Shown: positions 12,266 to 23,220, counted from the stretch's first letter. The stretch: DNA of 64,000 nt from Schistocerca nitens (GCF_023898315.1 NC_064614.1:378571348-378635347); one strand, 5' to 3'. The notes: a model not told the origin generated them from the letters alone. Translations and numbers: made by a program.

Positions 12266-13351
12266 CTATAGTACGATATTTTCCACATATCCACCATGCG
12301 TAGCAATAATATGGCGTAGTCTCTGAATGAAATTACCCGAAACCTTTGACAACGTGTCTGGCGGAATGGCTTCACATGCAGATGAGATGTACTGCTTCAG
12401 CTGTTCAATTGTTTCTGGATTCTGGCGGTACACCTGGTCTTTCAAGTGTCCCCACAGAAAGAAGTCACAGGGGTTCATGTCTGGCGAATAGGGAGGCCAA
12501 TCCACGCCGCCTCCTTTATGTTTCGGATAGCCCAAAGCAATCACATGAGCATCGAAATATTCATTCAGGAAATTAAAGACGTCGGCCGTGCGATGTGGCC
12601 GGGCACCATCTTGCATAAACCACGAGGTGTTCGCAGTGTCGTCTAAGGCAGTTTGTACCGCCACAAATTCACGAAGAATGTCCAGATAGCGTGATGCAGT
12701 AATCGTTTCGGATCTGAAAAATGGGCCAATGATTCCTTTGGAAGAAATGGCGGCCCAGACCAGTACTTTTTGAGGATGCAGGGACGATGGGACTGCAACA
12801 AGGGGCTTTTCGGTTCCCCATATGCGCCAGTTCTGTTTATTGACGAAGCCGTCCAGGTAAAAATAAGCTTCGTCAGTAAACCAAATGCTGCCCACATGCA
12901 TATCGCCGTCATCAATCCTGTGCACTATATCGTTAGCGAATGTCTCTCGTGCAGCAATGGTAGCGGCGCTGAGGGGTTGCCGCGTTTGAAATTTGTATGG
13001 ATAGAGGTGTAAACTCTGGCGCATGAGACGATACGCGGACGTTGGCGTCATTTGGACCGCAGCTGCAACACGGCGAACGGAAACCCGAGGCCGCTGTTGG
13101 ATCACCTGCTGCACTAGCTGCGCGTTGCCCTCTGTGGTTGCCGTACGCGGTCGCCCTACCTTTCCAGCACGTTCATCCATCACGTTCCCAGTCCGTTGAA
13201 ATTTTTCAAACAGATCCTTTATTGTATCGCTTTTCGGTCCTTTGGTTACATTAAACCTCCGTTGAAAACTTCGTCTTGTTGCAACAACACTGTGTTCTAG
13301 GCGGTGGAATTCCAACACCAGAAAAATCCTCTGTTCTAAGGAATAAACCAT
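12266..13351 (-). CDS. Intact mariner-related transposase (DUF4817-type N-terminus, DD47D triad)
   Basis: Predicted DNA transposase of 361 aa that would bind the element's inverted repeats and cut and paste it at TA sites in the nucleus. The frame is open for 387 codons from 13429. I prefer the methionine at 13351 (MVYSLEQRIFLV) because the HTH domain begins there and the upstream 26 residues look like untranslated sequence. Numbered from 13429: HTH at 40-72, a GRPR linker at 92-95, a second HTH at 115-140, then the DDE_3-like catalytic core with FTDEAYF (D186), MQDGARPH (D274) and SPDMNPCDFFLWG (D322). Exactly 47 residues separate the last two aspartates, against 34 in classical mariner. The extra length comes from the segment YPKHKGGG before VDWPP. 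No stop or frameshift is present. Activity is inferred, not shown. Confidence 0.93.
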   Translation of the reverse strand: MVYSLEQRIFLVLEFHRLEHSVVATRRSFQRRFNVTKGPKSDTIKDLFEKFQRTGNVMDERAGKVGRPRTATTEGNAQLVQQVIQQRPRVSVRRVAAAVQMTPTSAYRLMRQSLHLYPYKFQTRQPLSAATIAARETFANDIVHRIDDGDMHVGSIWFTDEAYFYLDGFVNKQNWRIWGTEKPLVAVPSSLHPQKVLVWAAISSKGIIGPFFRSETITASRYLDILREFVAVQTALDDTANTSWFMQDGARPHRTADVFNFLNEYFDAHVIALGYPKHKGGGVDWPPYSPDMNPCDFFLWGHLKDQVYRQNPETIEQLKQYISSACEAIPPDTLSKVSGNFIQRLRHIIATHGGYVENIVL

Positions 13352-13464
13352 GTTGTCTACAGCACACTTGCACGTTGTGAACAGCACACGCTTACAGCAG
13401 AAAGACGACGTACAGAATGGCGCACCCACAGACTGCGTTGTCTTCTATATCATTCACATCACTT

Positions 13465-13632
13465 GCAGCGCCATCTGTTGTTGAAAATTGTAACTACTGT
13501 AATTTCGAAAGTTTGTCCGCCTGAAAATGTACTGTTGTCCCAAGCATATTGCAACAAACGGTGTATTTATATCGCTGCTCGTTTAGTTTTTATTGCCGTT
13601 TCAAATATACCGGTCATTTTTGAAACACCCTG
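13465..13632. repeat. Right terminal inverted repeat of the 12085-13632 transposon
   Basis: 168 bp, mirror of 12085-12252 with about three mismatches. It lies upstream of the transposase start, so it probably carries the promoter. Confidence 0.95.
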
Positions 13633-13665
13633 TATATACGTCCTACTTGTTCTACGCAATGTGGC

Positions 13666-13667
<2 letters not shown>

Positions 13668-13729
<62 letters not shown>
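13668..13729. repeat. (GT)n microsatellite
   Basis: About 31 uninterrupted GT repeats starting 36 bp outside the transposon. Open frames through it encode only Cys-Val or Thr-His repeats and are artefacts. Confidence 0.97.
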
Positions 13730-13730
<1 letters not shown>

Positions 13731-16015
13731 GGCTCCATGATGATGGTGGTTCAGGTCTGGTGGACACAGGTCTGCGCCCGTCGATCGCGTCAACTCGGAT
13801 CTGTAACTGTTGAAACAAACTCCTCGCTTTGTTTGGTTAGTTTCAGATACTATCTCCCTTTAACAGATATCGATGGAGCAGCACGCCGGAATGTATAAAC
13901 GGCCGTCGCTTATAATTGAAGCAGTGGTGTTCGAAGGATATCTGTCTTCTTTACTGCCACACACAGCGACTGCACCACTCGGTACCGCAAGCCCCTTTAT
14001 CTGAAACAATAATCAAAATATCCTTCACGTGTTCGCGACGGGCTTATAAGCTTACGCGAATCTTGTTAACAGTAGTTCTTTATGCCCGGTTTGCAAATGA
14101 ATGTTCAAACATAGATATGATATCTCAAATTATAAGTTCCACCATTCAAGCCGATGCCACATTATAGTCTTGCGAGGATGTTGATTTGTGAAGTATTATA
14201 GAGTCGTTAAGGCGTCACTACGGTGCTAATTACTCCTACGTCGTAAGCCCAGAGATAAGGTATTCTCTAAACAACGTACAGAAGGCGTCGTATTTCGATG
14301 TAAATTTACTGTTCCCTGTTAATAATGTCACTAAATCACCTTAGGCATTCTCACAAGAAATAATTATTTCACGGTTATACAGTAAAGTTCCATTAACTGA
14401 TGTAGCCGACACGAAGCATTAAAGTTATATCTGAGTTTATTGAACTTCTGAATTATTTAAACACAGCACTTGAAAGCACACCGATCTGTAATGTAGGGAA
14501 CTGACACTATTTGTATCAGCAATTCTGACATTGACTACAGCTTCCGACAACACGGCCTACGTGTGAAATCTTCATGATCGCGAGTAGATGTTTCCTACTC
14601 AAGGCTATTTGTAGAATTTATGTCGGCGGTTGGTACGTTGCTGTATTCTTCAATGTTCGTGACTATCACAGATCACGACGATTAAGTCGCAAAATTGATT
14701 AAGTATCACACGACTTATTTTTCCTTCGCGTATAATAACGGTAACTGTTATCTTACATCTGTTCAGAATTCTGGCCAGTACGTCAAGACGATACTGCAAA
14801 AGCTTTAAAACTCCAGATCGGTCTAAAACAATCTAATAGCAGTCAATGGGCGTACTGTTATGGCAACGTCTACAAGAGAGCGAATTAACATCGCCATTGA
14901 AGTTTTACATTGTAGTCGCAGCGAACTCACAGCTCTATGCGGCTACAACTCTCTTCTTGGATAAATGTTACCTCTGATCACTTGGTCTTTTCTGGGTGTT
15001 AATCTTCGTAAGGCATATATTTTGAAATCTTTATTTAGAGTTTCATGCTTCGTATCATCTGATAGTCTGTCATTTAGTTCTTTCCTTGTAATAAACGTTG
15101 TTAGTTACGTAGTATTTCTGTTAGTCAAACTATCAATAGTGTCAATATTTTGTTGCCAGTAGCTTCCGTTAAGGTCAGAAAAGCTATTTTTTTTCCTACC
15201 AAAGGAATGTCATTAGGGGCTCTAGATATTTGGGGTGTTATAACAAGTACCGCATGTTATGACTCTTGTGTTCCGTTTTGGAAGCTTTGACTCTTGAATT
15301 CTTTTGTTGTAAGATGGTTCACACCCATTTATTTGTTGTTTTCATTTCTGTGAGAGGTCTACACAGCATCTCGCCTGCTCTCACTATTCATCACATTTAC
15401 TTGCGACCGTAATATATTATTACCGTATGACTCATTTTCTGTAAGCAGTGTATAGTATGACAACTGCCAAGACTACAAAACGAGAGCAGACACGGAATCA
15501 CCAGACGGAAAGTTCATAATTACGTGAGAAAAATGGGCACAAGGGAGATTTTAACACGGACGTCTCGCTTTTCAGTCCACCACCATGACCTACACAACCA
15601 CAAGGACGTGACTCTTACACTTCTCTCGATGTTGCACATCTTAGCTTCGACCGTTTACTGCATCTATTTTGCTGTTTTTTTTCACGGTTCTTGTTTTCAA
15701 GCTTTATCTGCCTTCCGTTTCCGATGGACTATCCACTGGGCCATTTTACCACTACATCTGGGGGGGAGTTTCCCGTGCCAGTACTTTGCGGACTCACAAT
15801 ATGTGTATTACTTGTAACTGAGACAGTTTAATGTATCATGTGTTTCTTGCTATTTCTAGTGAAGTAGTCCGCCAGGATTAGTTTTTATCTTGCGTGTAGA
15901 CCCTTTGTGGAAGAAATGTGCGGTAATCCTATCCTTGTTGATATCATTTCGATAGTTAGTTAACCCCATGTGACTTGAATACAGATAAACGAAGGCCATC
16001 AGCTATACAGGGTGG
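13730..16015. other. Unassigned AT-rich sequence
   Basis: No gene, RNA or repeat recognised over 2.3 kb. Short open frames at 13916-14167, 14965-15162 and 15524-15817 have no motif or family resemblance. Confidence 0.5.
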
Positions 16016-16017
16016 TC

Positions 16018-17803
16018 CATTGATCGTGACCTTGACAAATTTCTCACGAAATAAGCGTCAAACGAAAAAACTACACAGAACGAAACTTGTCTAGCTTGCA
16101 GGGGGAAAGAAGATGGCGCTATGGTTGGCTCGCTAGATGGTGCTGCCATGAGTCAAATGGATATCAACTGCGTTTTTTTTAAAATAGGAACCCCAATTTT
16201 TTATTATATATTCGTGTATTACGTAAAGAAATACATGAATGTTTTAGTTGGACCACTTTTTTCGCTTTGTGACAGATGGTGCTGTAATAGTCACAAACAT
16301 ATGGCTCACAATTTTAGACGAACAGTTGGTGACAGGTAGGTTTCTTAAATTAAAATACAGAACGTAGGTACGTTTGAACATTCTATTTCGGTTGTTCCAA
16401 TGTGATATATGTACTTTTGTGAACTTATCATTTCTGAGGACGCAAGCCGTTACAGCGTGATTACCTGTAAATAGCACATTACTGCAATAAATGCTCAAAA
16501 TGAGGTCAGTCAACCACAATGCATATGGCAATACGTTTAACGACATTCCTCTCAACAGCGAGTAGTTCGCCTTCCGTAATGTTCGCACATGCATTGCCTG
16601 ACGCATGTTGTCTGGCGTTGTCGGTGGATCACGATAGCAAATATCCTTCAACTTTCCCCACAGAAAGAAATCCAGGGACGTCAGATCCGGAGAACGTGCG
16701 GGCCATGGTATGGTGCTTCGACGACCAATCCACCTGTCTGAAATATGTTACTCAATAGCGAGCTATGTGGCGGACATCCATCATGTTGGAAGTACATCGA
16801 CATTCTGGCATGCAGTGAAACATCTTGTAGTAACATCGGTAGAACATTATGTAGGAAATCAGCATACATTGCACCATTTAGATTGCCATCGATAAAATTG
16901 GGGCCAATTATCCTTCCTCCCATAATACCGCACCATACATTAACCCGCCAAGGTCGCTGATGTTCACTTGTCGCAACCATCGTGGATTTTCCGTTGTCCA
17001 ATAGTACATATTATGCCTGTTTACGTTACCGCTGTTGGTGAATGACTCTTGGTCGCTAAATAGAACGAGTGCAAAAAAACCTATCATCGTCCCGTAATTT
17101 CTCTTGTGCCCAGTGGCAGAAATTTTCACGAAGTTCAAACTCGTCGCCATGCAATTCCTGGTGCATAGAAATATTGTACGGGTGCAATCGATGTTGATGT
17201 AGCATTCTCAACAACGACGTTTTTGAGATTCCCGATTCTCGCGCAGTTTGTCTGCTACTGATGTGCGGATTAGCCGCGACAGCAGCTGAAACACTATCCG
17301 GCGAACAGTCCGAACACTTGACTGATGTCGCCCAGGCTGCCAAGCAGCATACATAGCACACGCCCGTTGGGCATTTTGATCACAATTGCCATACATCAAC
17401 ACGATATCGACCTTTTCCGCAATTGGGAAACGGTCCATTTTATCACGGGTCCATTTTATCACGATGCAAATACCGTCCGCACTGGCGGAATGTTACGTGA
17501 TACCACGTACTTACACGTTTATGACTATTACAGCGCTATCTATCACAAAGCGAAGACAGTGGTCCAAGTAAAACATTCATATTTCTTTACGTACTAGACG
17601 AATACGTAATAAAAAATGGGGGTTCCTATTTAAAAAAACACAGCTGATATCCGTTTGACCTATGGCCGTGCCGTCTAGCGGGCCAACCATAGCGTCATCT
17701 GGTTTCCCTCTTCAAGCTAGACGAGTTTCGTTCTTTGTAGTTTTTTCGTTTAATGTTTATTTCGTGAGATATCTGTCCCGGTCACTATCAATGGACCACC
17801 CTG
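16018..17803 (-). mobile_element. Decayed mariner-related transposon with about 285-bp inverted repeats
   Basis: Ends CAGGGTGGTCCATTGAT at 16018 and its inverted match at 17803, flanked by TA on both sides. The inverted repeats extend about 280 bp inward (16018-16299 and about 17515-17803), with many substitutions and small indels. Total 1,786 bp. The termini share CAGGGTG with the element at 12085 and the one at 21200, but the internal arms are unrelated, so it is a separate family. It encloses a broken transposase on the minus strand. Confidence 0.92.
16500..17438 (-). pseudogene. Broken mariner-related transposase
   Basis: The start is legible as MDRFPIAEKVDIVLMYG at 17438. HTH segments follow (SSRQTARESGISKTSLLRML), then FSDQESF near 17065, WCGIMGGRIIGP near 16930, the second catalytic block FQHDGCPPHSS near 16780 and, in another frame, PARSPDLTSLDFFLWGKLK near 16650-16700. 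The last Asp in TSLD marks a DDxD-type enzyme like the intact one at 12266. At least three frame changes and several stops make it non-functional. Length before decay would have been roughly 330-350 aa. Confidence 0.88.
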
Positions 17804-17805
17804 TA

Positions 17806-19035
17806 TATGAGGGACACTGTTTCTTATGATAATTCCGTGGTGCAAATCTTCTTTTAAATAGCAAATACTTTTCCATTAACATACAGGCCGTTAGATATAG
17901 TCCATTAATTTGTATTAATCATTAACGCTCAGGCATATGGAAACACTTCCGTAGGGTCATTAATAGAACAAAGTAGTAGCTTATATAGTCCTCCATAATG
18001 GACATATTTAGCTCAACGTGCTGGGAGATTTATTCAAACCATAAAAGATACCTTTTAACGTCAAAGTAAAAAATTCTACAACACATTCCTTGACGTGATG
18101 AGAAAATTGCATTACGTTCTATACCGTTCCGTCGACAGATGGTTTGAATGTCGCCATCCGAAGCAAATTGGGTATGTTTCGACGTCAAGCAGTGTGACAA
18201 GGCGTCCATTTTGAATCTAACTTAATTTTCTCGAGTTGCCAACGCTTTAGCGTCACTTTTTTATCGTCCTTTTGTCCTGCAAACAAAAAAGGAAGAACCA
18301 ATCTTCTTTCGACAGTAAGTTGAATAAGATCTGATAAATCAGTCACGATATTTCCTTGAAATCTGCTGATTTGTAGTTTCTTGAAAGCTACATCGTCCTA
18401 TTTGCGTTTTAATCCTATGAAATGATACGTTTGGCAGGTAACGCCAGCAGTTCCTCATAGTCAAACTGCAGACGTGTATTTCCTCTTCTCGGGGTGTGTC
18501 AGGGTGATCGTAGGGGAGCGGGAGACGGGCGAGTGGCTACCGATCCGCTGGTAACCAGCTTAGCCGCATGCACACCGTAACAGAATTCCGATCTTCCCCT
18601 CGCTGCATCGACCTCTGCGCTAACGATCAATAAACGGAATACTAATTCGTTAATTACAAACCACGAACAGCAGCGCACGGCACATGATATACGCCAGGCA
18701 AGTAATGTAACTCGGATTTATAGCGCAAAGCCTGGTATATTAATGCCTGCAGCACGGCGATAATAAGATCCCTCCTCCATCGCGGGGGCAAACACGGCCG
18801 ACCGCACGCGAAGCGCCCCGAGCCGCGAGCCTGCCTTGCGAACAGACCTCCTGGGCCGCAGAATGGGGGCCGATACACCACAGCGAAATACGCTATGGGA
18901 AGCTGGCCATCGATAAAGAAGTGCATCTTCCTAGGTAGACAAACAGTGTCGTCAAAGAGGCTTATTCTGCACTATTAAGTTTAGGGAAATGAAAAAGAAA
19001 GTAACATTTCCGCGTGGAAAAAAAAGTCTACCACT
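17806..19035. other. Unassigned; GC-rich patch at about 18500-18920
   Basis: Mostly AT-rich. The patch at 18500-18920 is visibly richer in GC and CpG (GCGCCCCGAGCCGCGAG) and contains a 90-codon minus-strand frame without a domain. I cannot assign it. It could be a fragment of an LTR or a short CpG-rich regulatory sequence. Confidence 0.4.
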
Positions 19036-19284
19036 GGAGTGCTACCAGATACGAGTATGGGAATAGATATTATGAACGCTATTATAATGGTAAAATAGTT
19101 ACAGATGTTTTCGTAACCACTATTTTTAATGACGCTTTTCGAAAATATCATCATCAGATTCTGAAAAGAGATTTTTGTAAAACCAGTTACAAGTTGCGAA
19201 CACATTGTGAAAATGTGGTACAGCCAGATGTCACACATACCAGTTGAGGGAAGGAACACCATACAATTTACTGAGTCAACTTAA

Positions 19285-20461
19285 GGGGAGGTTTACTATC
19301 CTTGGCCCGAAAAAAGCATGTTCCTTGAGTATTTTTTCTCGGGATGTGCCATAGATATGAATATCAAATTTGGTCAAAATGTTCATCGATATTTCCTTTA
19401 CAAACTGGAATTTTTTCGACCGGAAATGTCAAAGAGCAAAGGCGGAAGTGCAGTCGGAACGAAACAAAATTTCGATGTAGACCTCCACCCGCGGTATGTC
19501 ACAGGTCAGCCGGCTCGTCTGAAATCAAAATTGAGTAAATGTTAGCGAAGTATATAAGAGTCTTTAGGAGCTGTACCTCGCTTAGGTTATTGGGACCATA
19601 AGAAACAAAATTGCGATCATTTGAAAAAAATAGGGTAATTTTCATCGATTTTTCGATTTCGTCGGCCAAGTAAAAATATTTATAGTTAATGGATCGGAAT
19701 AAAAATGGTAGAGATCCTAGACAATTTAGTTAGCTTCGTCGGAAACAAGGAATCATGCCAATTAGTTCAGTAGATTTGAAGTTACCACACCGCGTTGGTT
19801 GTGGCAGAAGAGTATGAAAAGAAAGAGAAGGAAAAACGTTAGGTGAATATGGACTGGGGGAAATGAATAAAAGGGAGGCATCATGGCAAAATTTCCCACA
19901 GAGCATAATTTAATTGTGTGTAACACAACTTAGTTCAATCCGCTATTCTGGGTCCATAAGCTAGTCCTTCCTCTTCCTCATAGAGGGCGTTCTGCTCGAT
20001 CTGGGCCACCCTGCGCTGCTCCAGAGCCGCTCGTACGGCCGGTGACAAGCGGTTTTCGGCCGTTTGAATCCGGTGGTCGTTCGAACGCTTGTCGAACTGC
20101 GTCGAATAGAGTCCCAGGGTGACGTCCACCAGGAAAGTCGCAGTCTCCACAGTCTTCACACCAGAACGCTAATCCTTGGGGGCTAACTTCCAAACACACG
20201 GGTTCAAACATTCATTTGAATTTTGTGTGTTTCTCCTCAAGCGCCGGTACAATAACTCGTCCTCCTAAAGAATAAAAAACTGGTGCGTTAAAAAGGCCGA
20301 TTTCAGGCAGGTGCATTTTTTTGTTCAACCTCGAATAACAAACATTTCCGTTCCATATTCGGAAAAACTGTTGCAGAGGTGAATGCTATACACTTTTGTG
20401 AATCCAAAAATGCAATTTTAAAAAAATCGATTTTTTTAACCAAAAGATAGTAAACCTCCCC
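19285..20461. mobile_element. TTAA-inserted DNA element (Kolobok-like?) inside the fold-back
   Basis: Both ends carry the inverted repeat GGGGAGGTTTACTATC (19285-19300 and 20446-20461). The left flank is TTAA (19281-19284), the right flank TGAT (20462-20465). The intact right arm of the surrounding fold-back shows the empty site as CTTAAGTGTGC, so the target was TTAA and the right copy has mutated. TTAA duplication is used by Kolobok and piggyBac elements. I lean to Kolobok because the faint C-terminal remnant inside ends in an acidic YG motif. Length 1,177 bp, so it is non-autonomous or internally deleted. Confidence 0.75.
19935..20159 (-). pseudogene. Possible transposase C-terminal remnant
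   Basis: A minus-strand frame ends RVAQIEQNALYEEEEGLAYG with a stop a few residues later. It contains a charged, helix-rich segment (RLSPAVRAALEQRR). Kolobok-type transposases of arthropods often end in an acidic stretch followed by YGxG. There is no catalytic domain in reach and an overlapping frame is equally open, so this is only a suggestion supported by the TTAA target. Confidence 0.3.
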
Positions 20462-21211
20462 TGATGTGTGCCATATTAAACAGGAACTGAACATCCGTAG
20501 CCAGACAGCCACACAAGAAAAATATAGTGACGGCAAGGTAGCAGCGTATCATACACGGAGGAAGGCAACGGATAACCTAAAACGCATACAGGAAGACAGT
20601 AATCGTAAGTGTAACGGTAAAAAACGTTAACTGTAATTCTTCCTATAAGATATAAAACTATACGTACATGACGTTTTTTACCGTTATACTTATGATTACT
20701 GTCTGCGTATGCGTTTTTTTGTTATTTGTTGCCTTCGCTTGTGTACGATACGCTGCCACCTTGCGGTCATTTAAGTTTTCTTCCGTGGCCCTCCAGTCAC
20801 GGATGTTCAGTTCCTATTCAATATCGCACACTTAAGTTGACTCTGTACACTGTATGGTGTCTGTTCCCTTAACTGGTATGTGTAATATCTGACTGTACCA
20901 CATTTCTGCAACGTGTTCGCAACTTGTAATTGGTTTTAAAAAATCTCTTTTCAGAATCTGATGATGATATTTTCGAAACGCGTCATTGAAAGTAGTGGTC
21001 ATAAAAATACCTGTGCCTATTTTACTATTACCATTGCACCGATAATAGCTGTTCCCATACTCCTATCTAGTATCAACATAGCTCCACTCTTCATTCTCGA
21101 TTTTATATCGCAAACGCAGCTGGAGTACTAACTAACGTATTCACAGACGTCTTCTTTGACTTGTCCGAGGCTTCTGACACAGTTGAGCATAAAATACTAC
21201 AGGGTGTTTCG

Positions 21212-21217
<6 letters not shown>

Positions 21218-21263
<46 letters not shown>

Positions 21264-21441
21264 TCTTATGGGTCTTAACTGCTAAGGTCATCAGTCCCTA
21301 AGCTTACACACTACTTAACCTAAATTATCCTAAGCACAAACACACACACCCATGCCCGAGGGAGGACTCGAACCTCCGCGGGGACCAGCCGCACAGTCCA
21401 TGACTTCAGCGCCTGACACCGCTCGGCTAATCCCGTGCGGC
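21218..21441 (-). repeat. tRNA-derived SINE, head type B, with long (GT)n tail
   Basis: On the minus strand, head type B (GCCGCACGGGATTAGCCGAG, B box GGTTCGAGTCC, then CTCGGGCATGGGTGTGTGTG), a body with ACTGATGACC, then ATTTCACACA running into about 23 GT units (21214-21260). Target-site duplication: TGTTTCGTAGTGT at 21205-21217 and TGTTTCATAGTGT at 21442-21454. It is inserted in the left inverted repeat of the mariner-like element. Confidence 0.93.
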
Positions 21442-21564
21442 TGTTTCATAGTGTTTTGACAGTTTCAGATCTGAATAACACAAGCTGAAAATAATATACA
21501 GCGACGGTGGTGCCGTCTATTAGTAATTCAGAGTGTCAAGCTTCATCCTATATACAGGTCAGGA

Positions 21565-22193
21565 ATGATGCCGTACTGGTCGAAGCAACATTGCGCGTTA
21601 GCGGTGGATTGCTATTTTCGCTACGGAGAATCTGTCGTGGGCGTGCATAGTGCCTTTCGTAAGCATGTCAAGATTCAGCCGCGAAATCCAATTCCTGTTC
21701 CTGGAACAGTACTGATTTGGATAAAAAGCTTCCGTCGAAGTGTCAGAGCATCGTATCGAAAGTCAACCGGCCCTCGGTAAACCATCCAAACTCCCGAGAA
21801 CATCGAACGTGAGAAAGCAGTTTTCAGGCAAGCCCTCATCGTTTTTTACGAAAACGTGTTTCCAACCAGACGGCGCGAAATGCCACACATCCAGCAGGAC
21901 CTTCCAAGTTCTTCGTGAAGCGTTTGGTAACTGCGTTCTTTCGAAATGCGCTTTGTTGAAAGGCCAGTGCCAGACTTCTACCTGAGGTATTATATGAACG
22001 CAAGCGTCCATCCCGACCGGCCGTGAAGTTGGCAACACTTAAAAGATCCAATCCACGATGAAGCTTTCATAAATCTATCAGCAGTTACGAAAGATGTGTT
22101 CAAAAGCTGTGTGAAACGCCACAAGTATTGGGTAGAAGTGAGTAGTCGTCATTTCTCCGATGTAGTATTTCACAGAGAAACTTGATTAATTGT
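21565..22193 (+). pseudogene. Broken mariner-like transposase
   Basis: The N-terminal DUF4817/HTH region is open (MMPYWSKQHCALAVDCYF at the start; VHSAFRKHVKIQPRNPIP further on). The central catalytic region with the first Asp is deleted. A second-block motif remains in another frame near 21860 (FQPDGAKCHTSS), and a C-terminal piece near 22050-22190 (DVFKSCVKRHKYWVEV). Frameshifts and the deletion exclude activity. Confidence 0.8.
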
Positions 22194-22539
22194 TGTACCT
22201 TGTGTAAAGTGTTCATATTTGTTTCGCGGTTAGTTTGTGTGTTATTTAAATTTGAAATAGTCAAAACATTGTGAAACAAGCTGGGAGGATTAGGTGTAAG
22301 AGAAATACCACACGAGGTTTCAGTGCCACCTGGAAAACAGTGTGCAGAAGGTAAAGACAGTTCGACTATCTGGTGACAATGAATCTTTATTATTGGAGCT
22401 ATCCGACAAGACACTCGTGACTATGTATTGGGTGCAATATTCTGTTCTTAACAGATATCAGTGACTTCCCAGACAGTACAATATAGCAACACCACAATCA
22501 CTGATAAAACACGAGAACTCCTATTAGAAAAAGTAAGTA

Positions 22540-23220
22540 AGTAAATGATGTTTACGATTCCGCAGTACTAATGAATCGTCATTGACCGAAAAGAAAACGA
22601 ACAGTATGCACTTCAGCATAAAGAGAGAACACAATTCTGCTGCATGAAGCGTAGCTGACAAATTTATAGATGGAGGAACAGGCATCAAATTTTTAGGAAT
22701 GAATACAGATTATGAATTAACATGGAATTAACAAACAAAGATGATGGCAAAACGATGCAGATAAGTTATATCATCTGTTTCTAACAGCCAATATCTTGTA
22801 GCGAAAAACTATTCTTACTTGTACTCCTTAGCTACGGGATTCTTTCCTAGGGATCGAATATCAAAACAATGATACAGTTTTTAAACTGCAGAAAAGAGCC
22901 GTTAGAACAACTAGAAGTAATAGTCAGCATCATCATAAAAAAAAGTGTTTAGACACTGGGTGTCCTTATTGCATCTTGTGAATACATCTACCAATCTGTT
23001 GTGCATTACGGGAAAAACATTACTAGGTATTTTACTAATAGTTCTACACTTAGTCACGGCACTAGAGCCTGTCTGGACTTGCATTTACCACGAGAAAGCA
23101 AAAAAGAAACTCAAAACAGCATTTCTACCAGGGAATGAGATTGTTTAATCAATTGCCAAAGGAGATGAAAAAGATTATTAAAGTACAGTTGCTTAAAAAT
23201 AAACCTGAAATGATCTTCGT
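22540..23220 (+). pseudogene. Jockey-like LINE reverse transcriptase, 3' remnant
   Basis: Recognisable downstream blocks of a non-LTR reverse transcriptase: GIKFLGMNTDYELTWN near 22680-22725, a YGI-like segment near 22835, LNCRKEPLEQ near 22890, then a C-terminal region with CEYIYQSVVHYGKN near 22980 and HGTRACLDLHLPRE near 23060, and NQLPKEMKK-like sequence near 23150. Frames change repeatedly. The palm domain with the FADD box is not preserved. The element is old and 5'-truncated. Confidence 0.75.

Larger units (their letters stand above)
12085..13632 (-). mobile_element. Young mariner-related transposon with 168-bp inverted repeats
   Basis: A 1,548-bp element bounded by TA (12083-12084 and 13633-13634) with termini CAGGGTGTTTCAAAAATGAC. 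The two 168-bp arms (12085-12252, 13465-13632) differ at about three positions by eye. Inside is one uninterrupted transposase gene on the minus strand. Similar arms plus an open frame indicate recent, possibly still competent, transposition. The arms include noncoding sequence down to AACAACAGATGGCGCTGC, unusually long for mariner (about 30 bp) but known in several insect Tc1/mariner lineages. Confidence 0.95.
19036..21080. mobile_element. Fold-back element with two roughly 407-bp arms, split by a later insertion
   Basis: The left arm is 19036-19284 plus 20466-20627. The right arm is 20671-21080. They are inverted copies with moderate divergence, separated by a loop of about 43 bp. Landmarks repeat in mirror order: GAGTATGGGAA, CATCATCAGATTCTGAAAAG, CACATACCAGTT, GAGTCAACTTAA, GAACTGAACATCCGT, AACGGTAAAAAACG. 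No coding capacity is visible. This is a non-autonomous fold-back or long-TIR MITE-like element; exact ends and target duplication are not certain. The left arm is interrupted by the element at 19285-20461. Confidence 0.88.
21200..22283 (+). mobile_element. Internally deleted mariner-like element carrying a SINE in its left repeat
   Basis: The left end CAGGGTGTTTC follows TA at 21198-21199. After removal of the SINE at 21218-21441 the terminal repeat continues CATAGTGTTTTGACAG, matching the inverted right end near 22250-22283 (CTATTTCAAAT side through TTTTGAC to GTTTCAC). The body encodes remnants of a transposase but lacks the stretch between the HTH and the second catalytic block. Total about 860 bp without the SINE. 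It is dead. Confidence 0.85.

Noticed and set aside
13463-13898. 116- and 101-codon frames with long Cys-Val runs
   Set aside because: They translate the (GT)n microsatellite and transposon inverted repeat.
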